This document shows, piece after piece, positions 45,357-53,865 of a stretch of 64,000 nucleotides of DNA. The position numbers were made by a program, and so were the translations under genes. Each line of letters begins with the position of its first letter. The stretch's first letter is position 1. The notes beneath the pieces are model-generated. The model had not been told where the DNA came from, searched no databases, and saw only the letters and a program-made list of their open reading frames with translations. This stretch comes from Rhizobium tibeticum. Lineage in GTDB: Bacteria; Pseudomonadota; Alphaproteobacteria; Rhizobiales; Rhizobiaceae. The stretch lies in assembly GCF_900110205.1 (NCBI RefSeq), contig NZ_FOCV01000018.1, forward strand, positions 62,001 to 126,000, read 5' to 3'.

Positions 45357-45661
45357 GGCGATCTCCTTTGTCTTTGCTGACGACATAACGGGAGGTCGCC
45401 CTATTGGTTCCGTTGGAGCTCCAAGGCCGGGTTCAGCCAACAGAAAAGACGCGTCCAAATCGACGCGCCTTTGCAATACGCAACCGAAAGCAGTCTTGAA
45501 CGGCATGGAAGAGACAGAGCAGAATAATCAGCGGGATAGGATACTGATCAACCAAAGCAAAATGCCTTTCGTCGTCATTTTCCCTTTCACAATGAATGTG
45601 ATGAGAGAATGAGCCGGGATGGTTCCGACACGGCATCTTCCGACTGCTACGTGCTCTTGGC
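45357..45661. other. Intergenic region between two small membrane-protein genes
   Basis: The 305-base gap contains the promoter region of the DUF1328 gene and, near 45448-45469, a terminator-like hairpin for the gene to the right. Possible ORFs on the plus strand lack ribosome sites and family similarity. Confidence 0.5.
45448..45469 (-). terminator. Candidate terminator downstream of the 54-residue gene
   Basis: On the minus strand an 8-bp stem GGCGCGTC/GACGCGTC (one G-T wobble) with loop GATTTG is followed by TTTTCTG. It lies about 190 bases after the 54-residue gene stop, so an unseen transcript end or a small RNA end is also possible. Confidence 0.5.
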
Positions 45662-45826
45662 TTATCCGACGATGCCAAAGACGAGGGCTGCGACGAAAAG
45701 AAACGCCGCAGTGACAAGCGTTGCGTGAACGACAAGCTGAATCTTGCTACGTGCCGTGACCGGCTTCTTGCTCTGGACGGAACCATATTGATTCACATGA
45801 GCGTGCGAGATACCCAAGTCTGCCAT
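45662..45826 (-). CDS. Small single-helix membrane protein, 54 residues, unrecognised
   Basis: The frame starts MADLGISHAHVNQYGSVQ, has a basic stretch (KKPVTARSK) and then one hydrophobic helix ending ALVFGIVG at the C-terminus. A strong GGAGG site lies 6 bases before the ATG, which makes a real gene likely despite its size. The topology (cytoplasmic polar N-terminus, C-terminal anchor) is that of a tail-anchored protein. I do not recognise a family. An AT-rich upstream region contains a dyad at 45880-45900. Confidence 0.65.
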   Translation of the reverse strand: MADLGISHAHVNQYGSVQSKKPVTARSKIQLVVHATLVTAAFLFVAALVFGIVG

Positions 45827-45948
45827 GTGTTGCCTCCGTTTCTCCGCGCTTCTTTTTATTAGAGCGTGTTTTCGTATTTTCTCTATCTGATAAGTAGAGA
45901 TAAAATTCTGTCCTGCTAGCCGTCGTTAAAAAATCCGTCCGTTTGTGC

Positions 45949-46143
45949 CTAGACGAGAATTCGCCACGCCCAGAGCAGGGACCGCTCGTTCCCGGCACCA
46001 TAGCGCGGCCTCACCACTGCTTCTGGCGTTTCCAGCAAGCGCCGGTCTTTCTCTGCGGGAATGGATGTCGAGATTGCAGCTTCTCTATCGGTTTTGGCCG
46101 GTGGCTGCAGGTATCCCATCGTCATGCCGCCGAGAAAAAACAT
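45949..46143 (-). CDS. Candidate 64-residue protein, unrecognised
   Basis: The frame begins MFFLGGMTMGYLQPPAKTDR and has GGAG about 10 bases upstream of the ATG. It is charged and proline-rich in the middle, with no membrane helix, and ends LLWAWRILV. No family is recognised. It may be real because of the ribosome site, but it could also be a chance frame. Confidence 0.35.
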   Translation of the reverse strand: MFFLGGMTMGYLQPPAKTDREAAISTSIPAEKDRRLLETPEAVVRPRYGAGNERSLLWAWRILV

Positions 46144-46252
46144 GCCTGATCTCCATGATCACGAAAATTAACGGGCGTTAACCGGATCATGACAGAAGTA
46201 AGGCAGGTGTCAATAGTCTAGTCGATTGGTCGTGTTTTAGTTGATCGTTAAG

Positions 46253-46275
46253 GCTGAGCTCCAGCGAGCCTCAGC
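46253..46275 (-). terminator. Weak hairpin downstream of the peptide ABC operon
   Basis: On the minus strand GCTGAGGCTC pairs with GAGCTCAGC with one bulged G. The hairpin begins about 28 bases after the stop of the last ATPase gene. There is no long T run, so termination would be weak or Rho-assisted. Confidence 0.4.
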
Positions 46276-46303
46276 GAAATCAATTCTTTGAAAGGATTGC
46301 CCT

Positions 46304-47053
46304 TCAAGCTTTTACGAAGCCCTTGCTGGCGATCATCAAATTTCGCGTGTAGTCCTCCGTCACAGCCGCCTGCGCCAGCTGGGTCGCGGTCAGTCGCTCG
46401 ACGACGGTGCCGTCGCGCATCACTGCCAGGCGATCACACATATGCGTGACGACGCCGAGGTCATGGCTGACCATAACGAAGGTCAGCTTGCGGTCGTGTC
46501 GAATCTGCTCGAGCAGGTTCAGAACCTCCGCCTGCACCGAGGCGTCAAGAGCCGAGGTCGGCTCGTCAAGCAGGAGAATCGACGGCTCGACGATCAATGC
46601 GCGGGCAATCGCAACTCGTTGGCGTTGACCGCCAGAAAGCTGATGCGGGTACCGGAATCGGAAGCCGTTTCCAAGCCCGACTTCATCGAGGGCGCGGGCA
46701 ATCCGCATGTCACTGTCACTGATGCCATGTATCGCCAGCGGCTCGAGCAGGAGGCGATCGATGGTCTGGCGGGGGTGCAGGGACCCATAGGGATCCTGGA
46801 AGACCATCTGCACCTGTCTGTAGAAGCCCTTGGACCGCTTGGCGCCGACGAGGGGATTGCCATGGATTCTGATGCTGCCGCTCGCCACCGGCGCCAAGCC
46901 GGCAACAGCACGCAGCAAGGTCGACTTTCCGGATCCGGACTCGCCCACTAGGCCGAATGACCCGCCGGTCTCGATATCGACGCTGACGTCCTTTAGCGCG
47001 TGGAAGTGATCATAGATCACACTCAGCTTATCGACTGACAGTGCGATGGTCAT
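46304..47053 (-). CDS. Peptide ABC transporter ATP-binding protein (DppF-like)
   Basis: The 249-residue ATPase has Walker A GESGSGKSTLLRA, signature LSGGQRQRVAIARAL and Walker B ILLLDEPTSALDASV. It lacks the extra C-terminal iron-sulphur cysteine region of many longer DppF proteins. Its ATG overlaps the stop of the preceding ATPase gene by 4 bases (ATGA), so both are made together. It is the last gene of the six-gene dipeptidase-importer operon. An in-frame start 9 bases upstream (47062) is not needed. Confidence 0.9.
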   Translation of the reverse strand: MTIALSVDKLSVIYDHFHALKDVSVDIETGGSFGLVGESGSGKSTLLRAVAGLAPVASGSIRIHGNPLVGAKRSKGFYRQVQMVFQDPYGSLHPRQTIDRLLLEPLAIHGISDSDMRIARALDEVGLGNGFRFRYPHQLSGGQRQRVAIARALIVEPSILLLDEPTSALDASVQAEVLNLLEQIRHDRKLTFVMVSHDLGVVTHMCDRLAVMRDGTVVERLTATQLAQAAVTEDYTRNLMIASKGFVKA

Positions 47054-47883
47054 GCGGCCCACTCCGGCTTGCGATCGAGGACCGGCAGGGGATGCCTGCT
47101 TTCGCCAATTTGGGGCATGCAGTTCAACAGGCCCTGGGTGTATGGGTGGCGCGCGTTCTTAAGTTCCGATGCCTTGAGTTCTTCGACAACCTTGCCGGCA
47201 TACATAACGATGACGCGGTCGCAAAAGGACGAAACCAGGCGCAGGTCGTGGGACACGAAGATCAGCCCCATACCGCGTTCCGACACGAGTCGGTCCATGA
47301 TCCGGAGAACGTCGAGCTGGACCGTGACATCCAGTGCGGAGGTCGGTTCGTCGGCGATCAAGAGTTCCGGATCGGCGATCAGCATCATAGCGATCATTGC
47401 GCGCTGACCCATGCCGCCCGAGACCTCATGCGGATAGAGGTCGAATACCCGCTTCGGGTCGCGGATTTGAACCGCCTCCAACATCGCTAGCGCGCGATCG
47501 CGCGCCTCCGCGTTGCCGACCCTTTCATGGGTTCGCAACGTTTCGCAAATCTGCCGGCCGATCGACATCACGGGATCGAGCGAATATTTGGGATCCTGCA
47601 GAACCATCGCGATGCGTTTGCCGCGCAACTGTCGGCGCTGCTTGGCGGATGCGGCGAGAAGATCTATGCCGTTGAAGTCGAGCTTGTCGGCCGAGACGAT
47701 ACCGTGTTTCGGGGTTAGCCCCATGATGGCGCGCCCCGTCTGGGACTTGCCGGAGCCCGACTCGCCGACGATACCGAGGCGTTCCTTTCCAAGCGAAAAG
47801 GAGACGTCGCGGACGGCTTCGATCACGCCCGTGCGCGTGGGATAGCTGACTTTGAGGTTTTGAACGGTGAGGAGCTCGGTCAT
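47050..47883 (-). CDS. Peptide ABC transporter ATP-binding protein (DppD-like)
   Basis: The 277-residue ATPase has Walker A GESGSGKSQTGRA, Walker B LLIADEPTSALDVTV and the switch histidine in FVSHDLRLV. The signature motif reads VSGGMGQRAMIAMML, where relatives usually have LSGGMRQR, a mild deviation. The C-terminal oligopeptide-type extension is short. It overlaps the upstream permease gene by 4 bases. With its partner it powers import of peptides through the two permeases. Confidence 0.9.
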   Translation of the reverse strand: MTELLTVQNLKVSYPTRTGVIEAVRDVSFSLGKERLGIVGESGSGKSQTGRAIMGLTPKHGIVSADKLDFNGIDLLAASAKQRRQLRGKRIAMVLQDPKYSLDPVMSIGRQICETLRTHERVGNAEARDRALAMLEAVQIRDPKRVFDLYPHEVSGGMGQRAMIAMMLIADPELLIADEPTSALDVTVQLDVLRIMDRLVSERGMGLIFVSHDLRLVSSFCDRVIVMYAGKVVEELKASELKNARHPYTQGLLNCMPQIGESRHPLPVLDRKPEWAA

Positions 47884-48815
47884 TGGCCGCTCTCCTTCGG
47901 GTCAAGCGCATCGCGCAGGCCGTCGCCGAGCAGGTTGAAGCCGAGGCTGACGATCAGGATAGCGAAACCAGGCATTGCGGCGACCCACCACTGGTCCAGG
48001 ATGAAACGCCGGCCGGAGGCGATCATCGCGCCCCACTCGGGTAACGGAGGCTGCGCGCCGAGACCGAGGAAGCCGAGACCGGCGGCCGTTAGGATGATCC
48101 CAGCCATGTCGAGCGTGACACGTACGATGAGCGAGGAAAGGCACAGCGGCATGACGTGCCGGACCACAATCCGCAAAGGTGATGCGCCCATCAGCTTGAC
48201 CGCGGAAATATAGTCGGAGCGTCGCACGGTTAGCGTCTCCGCGCGCGCAATGCGGGCGTAAGGCGGCCAGGAGGTGATGGCAATGGCGATGATGGCGTTC
48301 TGAATGCCAGGCCCGAGCGCCGCGACGAAGGCGAGGGCCAGAACCAGCTTCGGGAATGCCAGGAAGATATCGGTGATGCGCATCAGCGTCGCATCGACCC
48401 AGCCGCCGGCGTAACCCGACACCGTCCCGACGATCAGGCCGATCGGCGCCGAGATGGCTGCGACGAGAACGACGACGAGCAGCGTCAGACGAGAGCCATA
48501 GATGAGGCGGGAATAGATATCGCGTCCCTGATCATCGGTGCCAAGCCAATAGCCCTCTGAGCCTGGCGGCAGCAATCGCGCATTTTTCAGGTCGCCCACA
48601 ACAGGCGAATGGGTTGCAAGTACATTCGCAAAGGCAGCCACAAACAGGAGCGCAATAATGATCAGCAAACCGACGACGGCGAGGCGGTTTGCGCTGAACT
48701 GGCGCCAGGTCAGGTAGGCTCGGCCCAACCGCGCCTGCATGCGCGACTGCGGCCGATCGGAAAGCAGCCACTCGCGGCGGCTCAGTGGCGCTGATTGATT
48801 TGCGGGAACCGTCAT
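47880..48815 (-). CDS. Peptide ABC transporter permease (DppC-like)
   Basis: The 311-residue permease has an N-terminal cytoplasmic segment, then about six helices. The inner-membrane-protein signature around EWGAMIASGR (position about 255) and the coupling motif EALTVRRSDYISAVKLMGAS-type segment (AETLTVRRSDYISAVKLMG) are present. It pairs with the DppB-like permease, whose gene it overlaps by 4 bases. The N-terminal region WLLSDRPQSRMQARLGRAY is typical of DppC. Confidence 0.9.
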   Translation of the reverse strand: MTVPANQSAPLSRREWLLSDRPQSRMQARLGRAYLTWRQFSANRLAVVGLLIIIALLFVAAFANVLATHSPVVGDLKNARLLPPGSEGYWLGTDDQGRDIYSRLIYGSRLTLLVVVLVAAISAPIGLIVGTVSGYAGGWVDATLMRITDIFLAFPKLVLALAFVAALGPGIQNAIIAIAITSWPPYARIARAETLTVRRSDYISAVKLMGASPLRIVVRHVMPLCLSSLIVRVTLDMAGIILTAAGLGFLGLGAQPPLPEWGAMIASGRRFILDQWWVAAMPGFAILIVSLGFNLLGDGLRDALDPKESGQ

Positions 48816-49879
48816 CGGCTTCGCGTCCTGGGGTCAAGCGTCCGGTAGAGAAGGTCGGACAGAAGATTGATGCCGATGAAAACCGTGCCAATGATGATGG
48901 TGCCACCGAGGACGGCGTTCATATCCGCGTTCTGAAGGGAATTGGTGATGTAGAGCCCGATGCCCGGCCAGGAGAACACAGTCTCGGTGAGCACCGAACC
49001 CTCAAGCAAGCCGGCATATGAAAGTGCAATGACGGTTACCAGCGGCACCGCGGCGTTGCGCAATGCATGACCCCAGATCACCCGGGTTTCCGATAGTCCC
49101 TTGGCGCGCGCCGCGACCACGTACTCCTGGCTCAGCTCGTTGAGCATGAAACTTCTGGTCATGCGGCTGATGTAGGCCAGCGAGAAATAGCCGAGCAACG
49201 AGGCCGGCAGGATGATGTGGCGAAAAACGTCATAGAAGACGTCCCACTGCCCCTGCATGGCGCTGTCGAGGAGATAGAAGCCGGTCACCGGCGTGAAACT
49301 GTATTCAAAGACAATATCAATGCGGCCCGGGAAGGCCACCCAACGCAATTGAGCGTAGAAGATGACAAGCGAAATGAGTGCCAGCCAGAATATCGGCACG
49401 GAATAGCCAATCAGGCCAATGACGCGGACGACCTGGTCGGCCGTGCTGCCTCGCCGCACTGCAGCGAGCACGCCCAGCGGGACGCCAATGACGGAGCCGA
49501 TGATCGTCCCGAGCGTTGCGAGCTCGATCGTCGCGGGAAAGACGCGCCTGATGTCGACCATGACAGGATTGGTGGTCAGCACCGAGGTTCCGAAGTCACC
49601 CGAAAGGATGCTCTTTAGATAGATATAGAACTGCTGGTAGAGCGGCAGGTCGAAACCGAGCTCGTGACGGACTCGTTCGACGACATGTGTCGGCGCGCGG
49701 TCGCCGAGTATAGCAAGGACCGGATCGATCGGTACGACGCGGCCGATGAAGAAAGTCACGGCCAGGAGGCCGAGATAAGTGGTGACGGCGGCGACAAGAA
49801 ATCGCCCGACCGCCTTGGCAACGGCAACAGCACGGCCCTGTTTGGGCCGTGCCTGCGTCTTTGTCTCAACGATGCTCAA
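48812..49879 (-). CDS. Peptide ABC transporter permease (DppB-like)
   Basis: The 355-residue permease has a basic cytoplasmic N-terminus and about six helices. Typical DppB features are VVPIDPVLAILGDRAP, SGDFGTSVLTTNPV, and the EAA loop YVVAARAKGLSETRVIWGHAL near residue 250. The first helix region is preceded by KPKQGRAVAVAKAVGRF-like basic residues. It lies 18 bases after the binding-protein gene and overlaps the next permease gene by 4 bases. Confidence 0.9.
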   Translation of the reverse strand: MSIVETKTQARPKQGRAVAVAKAVGRFLVAAVTTYLGLLAVTFFIGRVVPIDPVLAILGDRAPTHVVERVRHELGFDLPLYQQFYIYLKSILSGDFGTSVLTTNPVMVDIRRVFPATIELATLGTIIGSVIGVPLGVLAAVRRGSTADQVVRVIGLIGYSVPIFWLALISLVIFYAQLRWVAFPGRIDIVFEYSFTPVTGFYLLDSAMQGQWDVFYDVFRHIILPASLLGYFSLAYISRMTRSFMLNELSQEYVVAARAKGLSETRVIWGHALRNAAVPLVTVIALSYAGLLEGSVLTETVFSWPGIGLYITNSLQNADMNAVLGGTIIIGTVFIGINLLSDLLYRTLDPRTRSR

Positions 49880-49897
49880 CGGATCAATCCTGCCGGA

Positions 49898-51541
49898 TTA
49901 TTCCTTGCCGATCGGGCCGACATAATTGGTGTCAAAGCTCGGGCCGAGCTTGAAGTCCTTCAGGCTCTTGCGAGCGCCTGCGACTTCGATCTGCTGGAAG
50001 ATGATCACAAAGGGGCTGTTGGCGAGGAACTTCTTCTGGATGTCCTCGTACATGGCAGCGCGCTTGGCGCCGTCACGTTCAAGCAATGCAGCCTTCGTTT
50101 CCTTGTCGAGCTCCGGCGCTTCCCAGGCGTTGCGCCATGCGAGCGTCTTGACCGTACCGGCATCCGAGTTGTCTGGGTTGGTGGTAAAGGTGTCGGCATT
50201 CGAGTTCGGGTCGAAATAGTCCGAACCCCACTGGCCGATATACATGTCATGCGTGCGTGCACGGAACTTCGTCAGGGTCTGCTTGCCGTCGCCCGGGATG
50301 ATTTCCATCTTGATGCCGGCCTGGGCGAGCGACTGCTGGATGGATTCGGCAATACCCGTTACCGGCTGCGTATTGCGAACGTCCATCGTCACCGAGAAGC
50401 CGTCCTTCAGGCCGGCTTTCGCAAGCAGTTCCTTCGCCTTGGCCACGTCGAGCTTATAAGGGTTTTCATCGAGCGCACCGAGCTGGCCCTTGGGCAGGAA
50501 GGTCTGGTGGATTTCGCCGATGCCCTTGATCAGCGTCGAACCGATCGCATCATAGTCGACAAGATACTTGAAGGCTTCCTGGACTTCCGGCTTCTTCAGG
50601 TTGTCGTTCTTGGAGTTGAGGCTGACGTAGTAGACCGTCCCCTTCGGCGCAGCGACAGTCGTCAAGTCGGCATTCTTGGCGATCGCATCCAGATCGCCGG
50701 GCTCCAGGTTGCGCGCGATATCGATATCACCTGCTTCCAGCGCCAGGCGCTGCGCCGAGCTTTCCTTCATGAAGCGATAGATGACGCGGTTGAGCTTCGC
50801 CTTGTCGCCGTAATAATTGTCGTTGCGTTCCATCACGACAACTTCATTGGCGCGCCATTCGCGCAGCTTAAAAGCGCCGGAGCCTGCATAACCGGTCTTC
50901 AGCCATTCGTTGCCGAAGTCGTTGTCGTACTTGTATTCGGCGCTCGGCGTCACGGACTTGATGTGCTCCATGACCAGCTTCTTGTCGACGACCGAGGCAA
51001 CAGTTGCCGTCAGGCAGTTTAGAACGAAGCTCGGCGCGTAAGGCTTGTCGACTGTGAAGACGAAGGTGTTGTCATCTGTCGCCTTTGCCTTCTCGGCCAC
51101 GTTGTCGCCAGTGATGCCGAACTGGGTAATGATGAACGCCGGGCTCTTGTCGAGCTTGACTGCGCGCTCGAAGGACCACGCAACGTCTTCGGCGGTGATC
51201 GGATTGCCGGAGGCGAACTTCAGGCCGGATTTGAGCTTGAAGGTGTAGGTCAGGCCATCATCAGACACCGACCAGCTGTCGGCGAGATCGCCCTTGACCT
51301 TCGACGTGTCGCTCATGTCGAGACGGACGAGCAGGCTGTAGGTGTTGCTCGTAACTTCGGCCGTCGACAGTTCGAACGCCTCACCCGGGTCCATGGTGAT
51401 GATGTCGTCGATGGCGAAGCCTTCGACCAGCGTGTCCTTCGGCGTTTCCGCCAAGGCAGCCGGTGCGGCGGCCATCATGATCGATAGAGCGGCGCCCGCA
51501 GAAAGCAGACGGAAGGTGCGGTTGAATTTGCTGACTATCAT
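49898..51541 (-). CDS. Peptide ABC transporter substrate-binding protein (family 5)
   Basis: The 547-residue periplasmic protein has a signal peptide of about 31 residues ending APAALAE. It belongs to SBP_bac_5, with GLTYTFKLKSGLKFASGNPI and ITAEDVAWSFERA as family motifs. These proteins capture di- and oligopeptides and some other ligands. I use the ATG at 51541 (MIVSKFNRTF), with a GGGG-rich site upstream, rather than the in-frame 51565. It follows the dipeptidase gene by 48 bases, which suggests a dipeptide ligand. Confidence 0.88.
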   Translation of the reverse strand: MIVSKFNRTFRLLSAGAALSIMMAAAPAALAETPKDTLVEGFAIDDIITMDPGEAFELSTAEVTSNTYSLLVRLDMSDTSKVKGDLADSWSVSDDGLTYTFKLKSGLKFASGNPITAEDVAWSFERAVKLDKSPAFIITQFGITGDNVAEKAKATDDNTFVFTVDKPYAPSFVLNCLTATVASVVDKKLVMEHIKSVTPSAEYKYDNDFGNEWLKTGYAGSGAFKLREWRANEVVVMERNDNYYGDKAKLNRVIYRFMKESSAQRLALEAGDIDIARNLEPGDLDAIAKNADLTTVAAPKGTVYYVSLNSKNDNLKKPEVQEAFKYLVDYDAIGSTLIKGIGEIHQTFLPKGQLGALDENPYKLDVAKAKELLAKAGLKDGFSVTMDVRNTQPVTGIAESIQQSLAQAGIKMEIIPGDGKQTLTKFRARTHDMYIGQWGSDYFDPNSNADTFTTNPDNSDAGTVKTLAWRNAWEAPELDKETKAALLERDGAKRAAMYEDIQKKFLANSPFVIIFQQIEVAGARKSLKDFKLGPSFDTNYVGPIGKE

Positions 51542-51589
51542 GGTTTTTGTTCCCCTGTTTTCCATTTCAATACAAAGCGATAGGCAAGC

Positions 51590-52648
51590 TTAGGCGTACT
51601 CTTCTCCCCACGCCGAAGTCAGAATTCTCAGCCAGTTCCCGCTGGCCAATTTTTCGAGATCTCGTGCACCATAGCCAACGCGCTGGAGGGCGGCAATCAG
51701 CTTCTGGTTACCGGCGGCATCCCCTATTTCCTCGGGAATGGTTGCGCCATCGAAGTCCGAACCGAGAGCCACACAATCGATGCCGATGCGCTCGACGAGA
51801 TAATCGATATGGCGCACCATGTCGCTGAGCGGTGTGTCGCCATCGGAGCGAGCGTCGCTGCGCAGCATCGCGGTCGCATAATTCACGCCGACGAGGCCGC
51901 GGCTTTCTCGAATGGCGTCGAGCTGCTTGTTCGTGAGGTTGCGAGCAACGGGCGTCAGCGCATGAGCGTTGGAGTGGCTGGCCACGAGCGGCTGATCGGT
52001 TGTCTTTGCAACATCCCAGAAGCCTTTCTCGGTGATGTGCGCCAGATCGATCAGGATGCCGAGCCGGTTGCATTCGCGCACAAGCGCCAAGCCTGCCTCG
52101 GTCAGGCCGGGCGCAGTGTCCGGCGACATCGGAAAGGCGAAGGGCACGCCGTGGCCGAAGACATTGTGCCGGCTCCATACCGGTCCCAGTGACCGCAAGC
52201 CGGCGGCATGGAACACTTCGAGCGCTGCGAGATCAGGGCCAATGGCCTCGCAGCCTTCCATGTGCATCACAGCCGCGAAGACGCCGTCGGCCATTGCTTG
52301 GCGAATGTCCTTGACGCTGCGGCAGAGGCGCCAGGCGCCGGCGCGGTCGAGGCGAAGCGCGATCGCGGCCATTTCCGTAGCGATCCTCAGCGAGGGAAGC
52401 GGTTCGAGGGGGGCGGCAAGCGGGGTGACATAGTGGCCGTTCTTGTCGGGATCGGCAAAAACGAGATCGCCGGAGGGCACGTAGATTGCGCAGAGGCCGC
52501 CGGCCAACCCGCCAGCCTTGGCGCGCGGGGCATCGATATGGCCTAGATCTGTTCCGTTTGAAAATTCAGCGACTGGATCGCCACCATCCCGTTCATGTGT
52601 CCAAAGCCGGAGGAGGACGTCGTTATGGCCGTCGAATACGAATTGCAT
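51590..52648 (-). CDS. Membrane dipeptidase, peptidase family M19
   Basis: The 352-residue metallopeptidase has the first zinc motif FDGHNDVLLRLW, later motifs GCEAIGPD, LIDLAHI, VASHSNAHAL and GSDFDGATIPEE, all typical of renal-dipeptidase-like enzymes. These hydrolyse dipeptides, often with a D-residue at the C-terminus. No signal peptide is seen, so it likely acts in the cytoplasm on imported dipeptides. The ATG at 52648 (MQFVFDGHND) is preferred over 52720. It is the first gene of the operon with the peptide importer. Confidence 0.92.
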   Translation of the reverse strand: MQFVFDGHNDVLLRLWTHERDGGDPVAEFSNGTDLGHIDAPRAKAGGLAGGLCAIYVPSGDLVFADPDKNGHYVTPLAAPLEPLPSLRIATEMAAIALRLDRAGAWRLCRSVKDIRQAMADGVFAAVMHMEGCEAIGPDLAALEVFHAAGLRSLGPVWSRHNVFGHGVPFAFPMSPDTAPGLTEAGLALVRECNRLGILIDLAHITEKGFWDVAKTTDQPLVASHSNAHALTPVARNLTNKQLDAIRESRGLVGVNYATAMLRSDARSDGDTPLSDMVRHIDYLVERIGIDCVALGSDFDGATIPEEIGDAAGNQKLIAALQRVGYGARDLEKLASGNWLRILTSAWGEEYA

Positions 52649-52769
52649 CTGCGTTCCTGTGTGCCCGGGCGGGCGATATGAAGAGCGCAGAATAGAAAAG
52701 CTGACGGAATACGCTACCACTTTTTTCAGAAATTTTGCGCTTCCGCATCAATGGTTAGCGGAAACGAAA

Positions 52770-52791
52770 AACGGGAGCCGAGGCTCCCGTT
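52770..52791 (-). terminator. Terminator of the sugar ABC operon
   Basis: A perfect 10-bp stem AACGGGAGCC/GGCTCCCGTT with a GA spacer is followed on the minus strand by TTTCGTTTC. It lies 16 bases after the permease stop and separates the sugar importer from the dipeptidase operon downstream. Confidence 0.8.
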
Positions 52792-52806
52792 CGGAAGTGC
52801 TTTTCG

Positions 52807-53832
52807 TCAGTGCTTGGCGCGTTTCTTTTGCCGGTAGACGTCGATCACGACGGCAGCCACAATGATCAGCCCCTTGACGATCTCCTGGTAGTAAGCATCG
52901 ACCCTGAGAAAGGTGAAGCCCGAGGTCATCACGCCGAGAATGATCGTGCCGATAACCGTTCCGGTGATGCGGCCGACGCCACCGGTCAGGGAGGTACCGC
53001 CGATAACAGTCGCAGCAATGGCGTCCAGTTCGTACATAACACCCATACCGGCCTGCGCGGTCTGGGCGCGGGCCGCCGTGACCACGCCAGCAAGACCCGC
53101 CAGGAGACCGGCGATTGCGTAAACCTTGATCAGGTGGGCTTCGATGTTGATACCAGAAACCCGCGCAGCCTGCACATTGGCGCCGATGGCATAGGTGAAC
53201 TTGCCGTAGCGGGTATAGCGCAGCGCAATGTGGAAGATCAGCGCGACGACGAGGAAAACGATCACAGGCCAAATGCCGGTGCCGATGAAATTGAACTGAT
53301 CGGTGAGCCCCGAAACCGGCTGGCCCTTGGTGTACCACTTCGAAATGCCGCGTGCCGAGACCATCATGCCCAGCGTTGCGATGAACGGCGGGATCTTGGT
53401 CTTTGCGATCAGCTGTCCGTTGATAAAGCCGGCTGCGAGGCCGATGAGGAGGCCGACGCCGATCGGGATGAAGAAGGGCAGGTCGGTCAGCGAAGGATAG
53501 AGCGCTCGTGGCCAGGTCGATGCCTGCGCGAAGCTTGCCGCAATCATCGCGGTCATGCCGACGACCGAGCCCGATGATAGGTCGATGCCGCCAGTGATGA
53601 TGACTTGCGTCACGCCCACCGCAATGATGCCGATGACGGCGACCTGAAGGATCATGATCGTCAAGCGCTGCGAATTGAACAGGAAGCTCTGGCCCACGAA
53701 AATCCAGCCCAGAATTTCATAGATGAGCGCAATGCCGACCAGGACGAGGAAAATGCTGAGTTCAGGCGGAACACGCCGTCTGCGCGCGCGCGTTGCGAGG
53801 GGGGCTGCCGCCTCAGCTGCGTTTGTATTCAT
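52807..53832 (-). CDS. Sugar ABC transporter permease (RbsC family; inositol-type candidate)
   Basis: The 341-residue permease has about ten helices and the RbsC/BPD_transp_2 signatures IIAVGVTQVIITGGIDLSSG and IGTIILGVMTSGFTFL, plus ANVQAARVSGINIEAHLIKV. It forms the channel of a carbohydrate importer with the ATPase and binding protein encoded upstream. The inositol assignment comes from the binding protein and the operator, not from this sequence. It is last in the three-gene operon and is followed by a strong terminator. Confidence 0.9.
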   Translation of the reverse strand: MNTNAAEAAAPLATRARRRRVPPELSIFLVLVGIALIYEILGWIFVGQSFLFNSQRLTIMILQVAVIGIIAVGVTQVIITGGIDLSSGSVVGMTAMIAASFAQASTWPRALYPSLTDLPFFIPIGVGLLIGLAAGFINGQLIAKTKIPPFIATLGMMVSARGISKWYTKGQPVSGLTDQFNFIGTGIWPVIVFLVVALIFHIALRYTRYGKFTYAIGANVQAARVSGINIEAHLIKVYAIAGLLAGLAGVVTAARAQTAQAGMGVMYELDAIAATVIGGTSLTGGVGRITGTVIGTIILGVMTSGFTFLRVDAYYQEIVKGLIIVAAVVIDVYRQKKRAKH

Positions 53833-53865
53833 GATATCCTCCCTTCGGTTGCCGGAGCCCGCGCG

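Larger units (their letters stand above)
45827..46303. other. AT-richer intergenic region with a dyad and one small ORF
   Basis: The 477-base region holds the inverted repeat TCTCTA-N9-TAGAGA at 45880-45900, about 60 bases upstream of the 54-residue gene. It also holds a candidate 64-residue ORF at 45949-46143 and a weak hairpin after the peptide transporter at 46253-46275. Nothing else is supported. Confidence 0.45.

Noticed and set aside
49664..51022. 452-codon open frame antisense to the peptide-binding protein gene
   Set aside because: The sense strand has a complete binding protein with a signal peptide; the antisense frame has no supported function.
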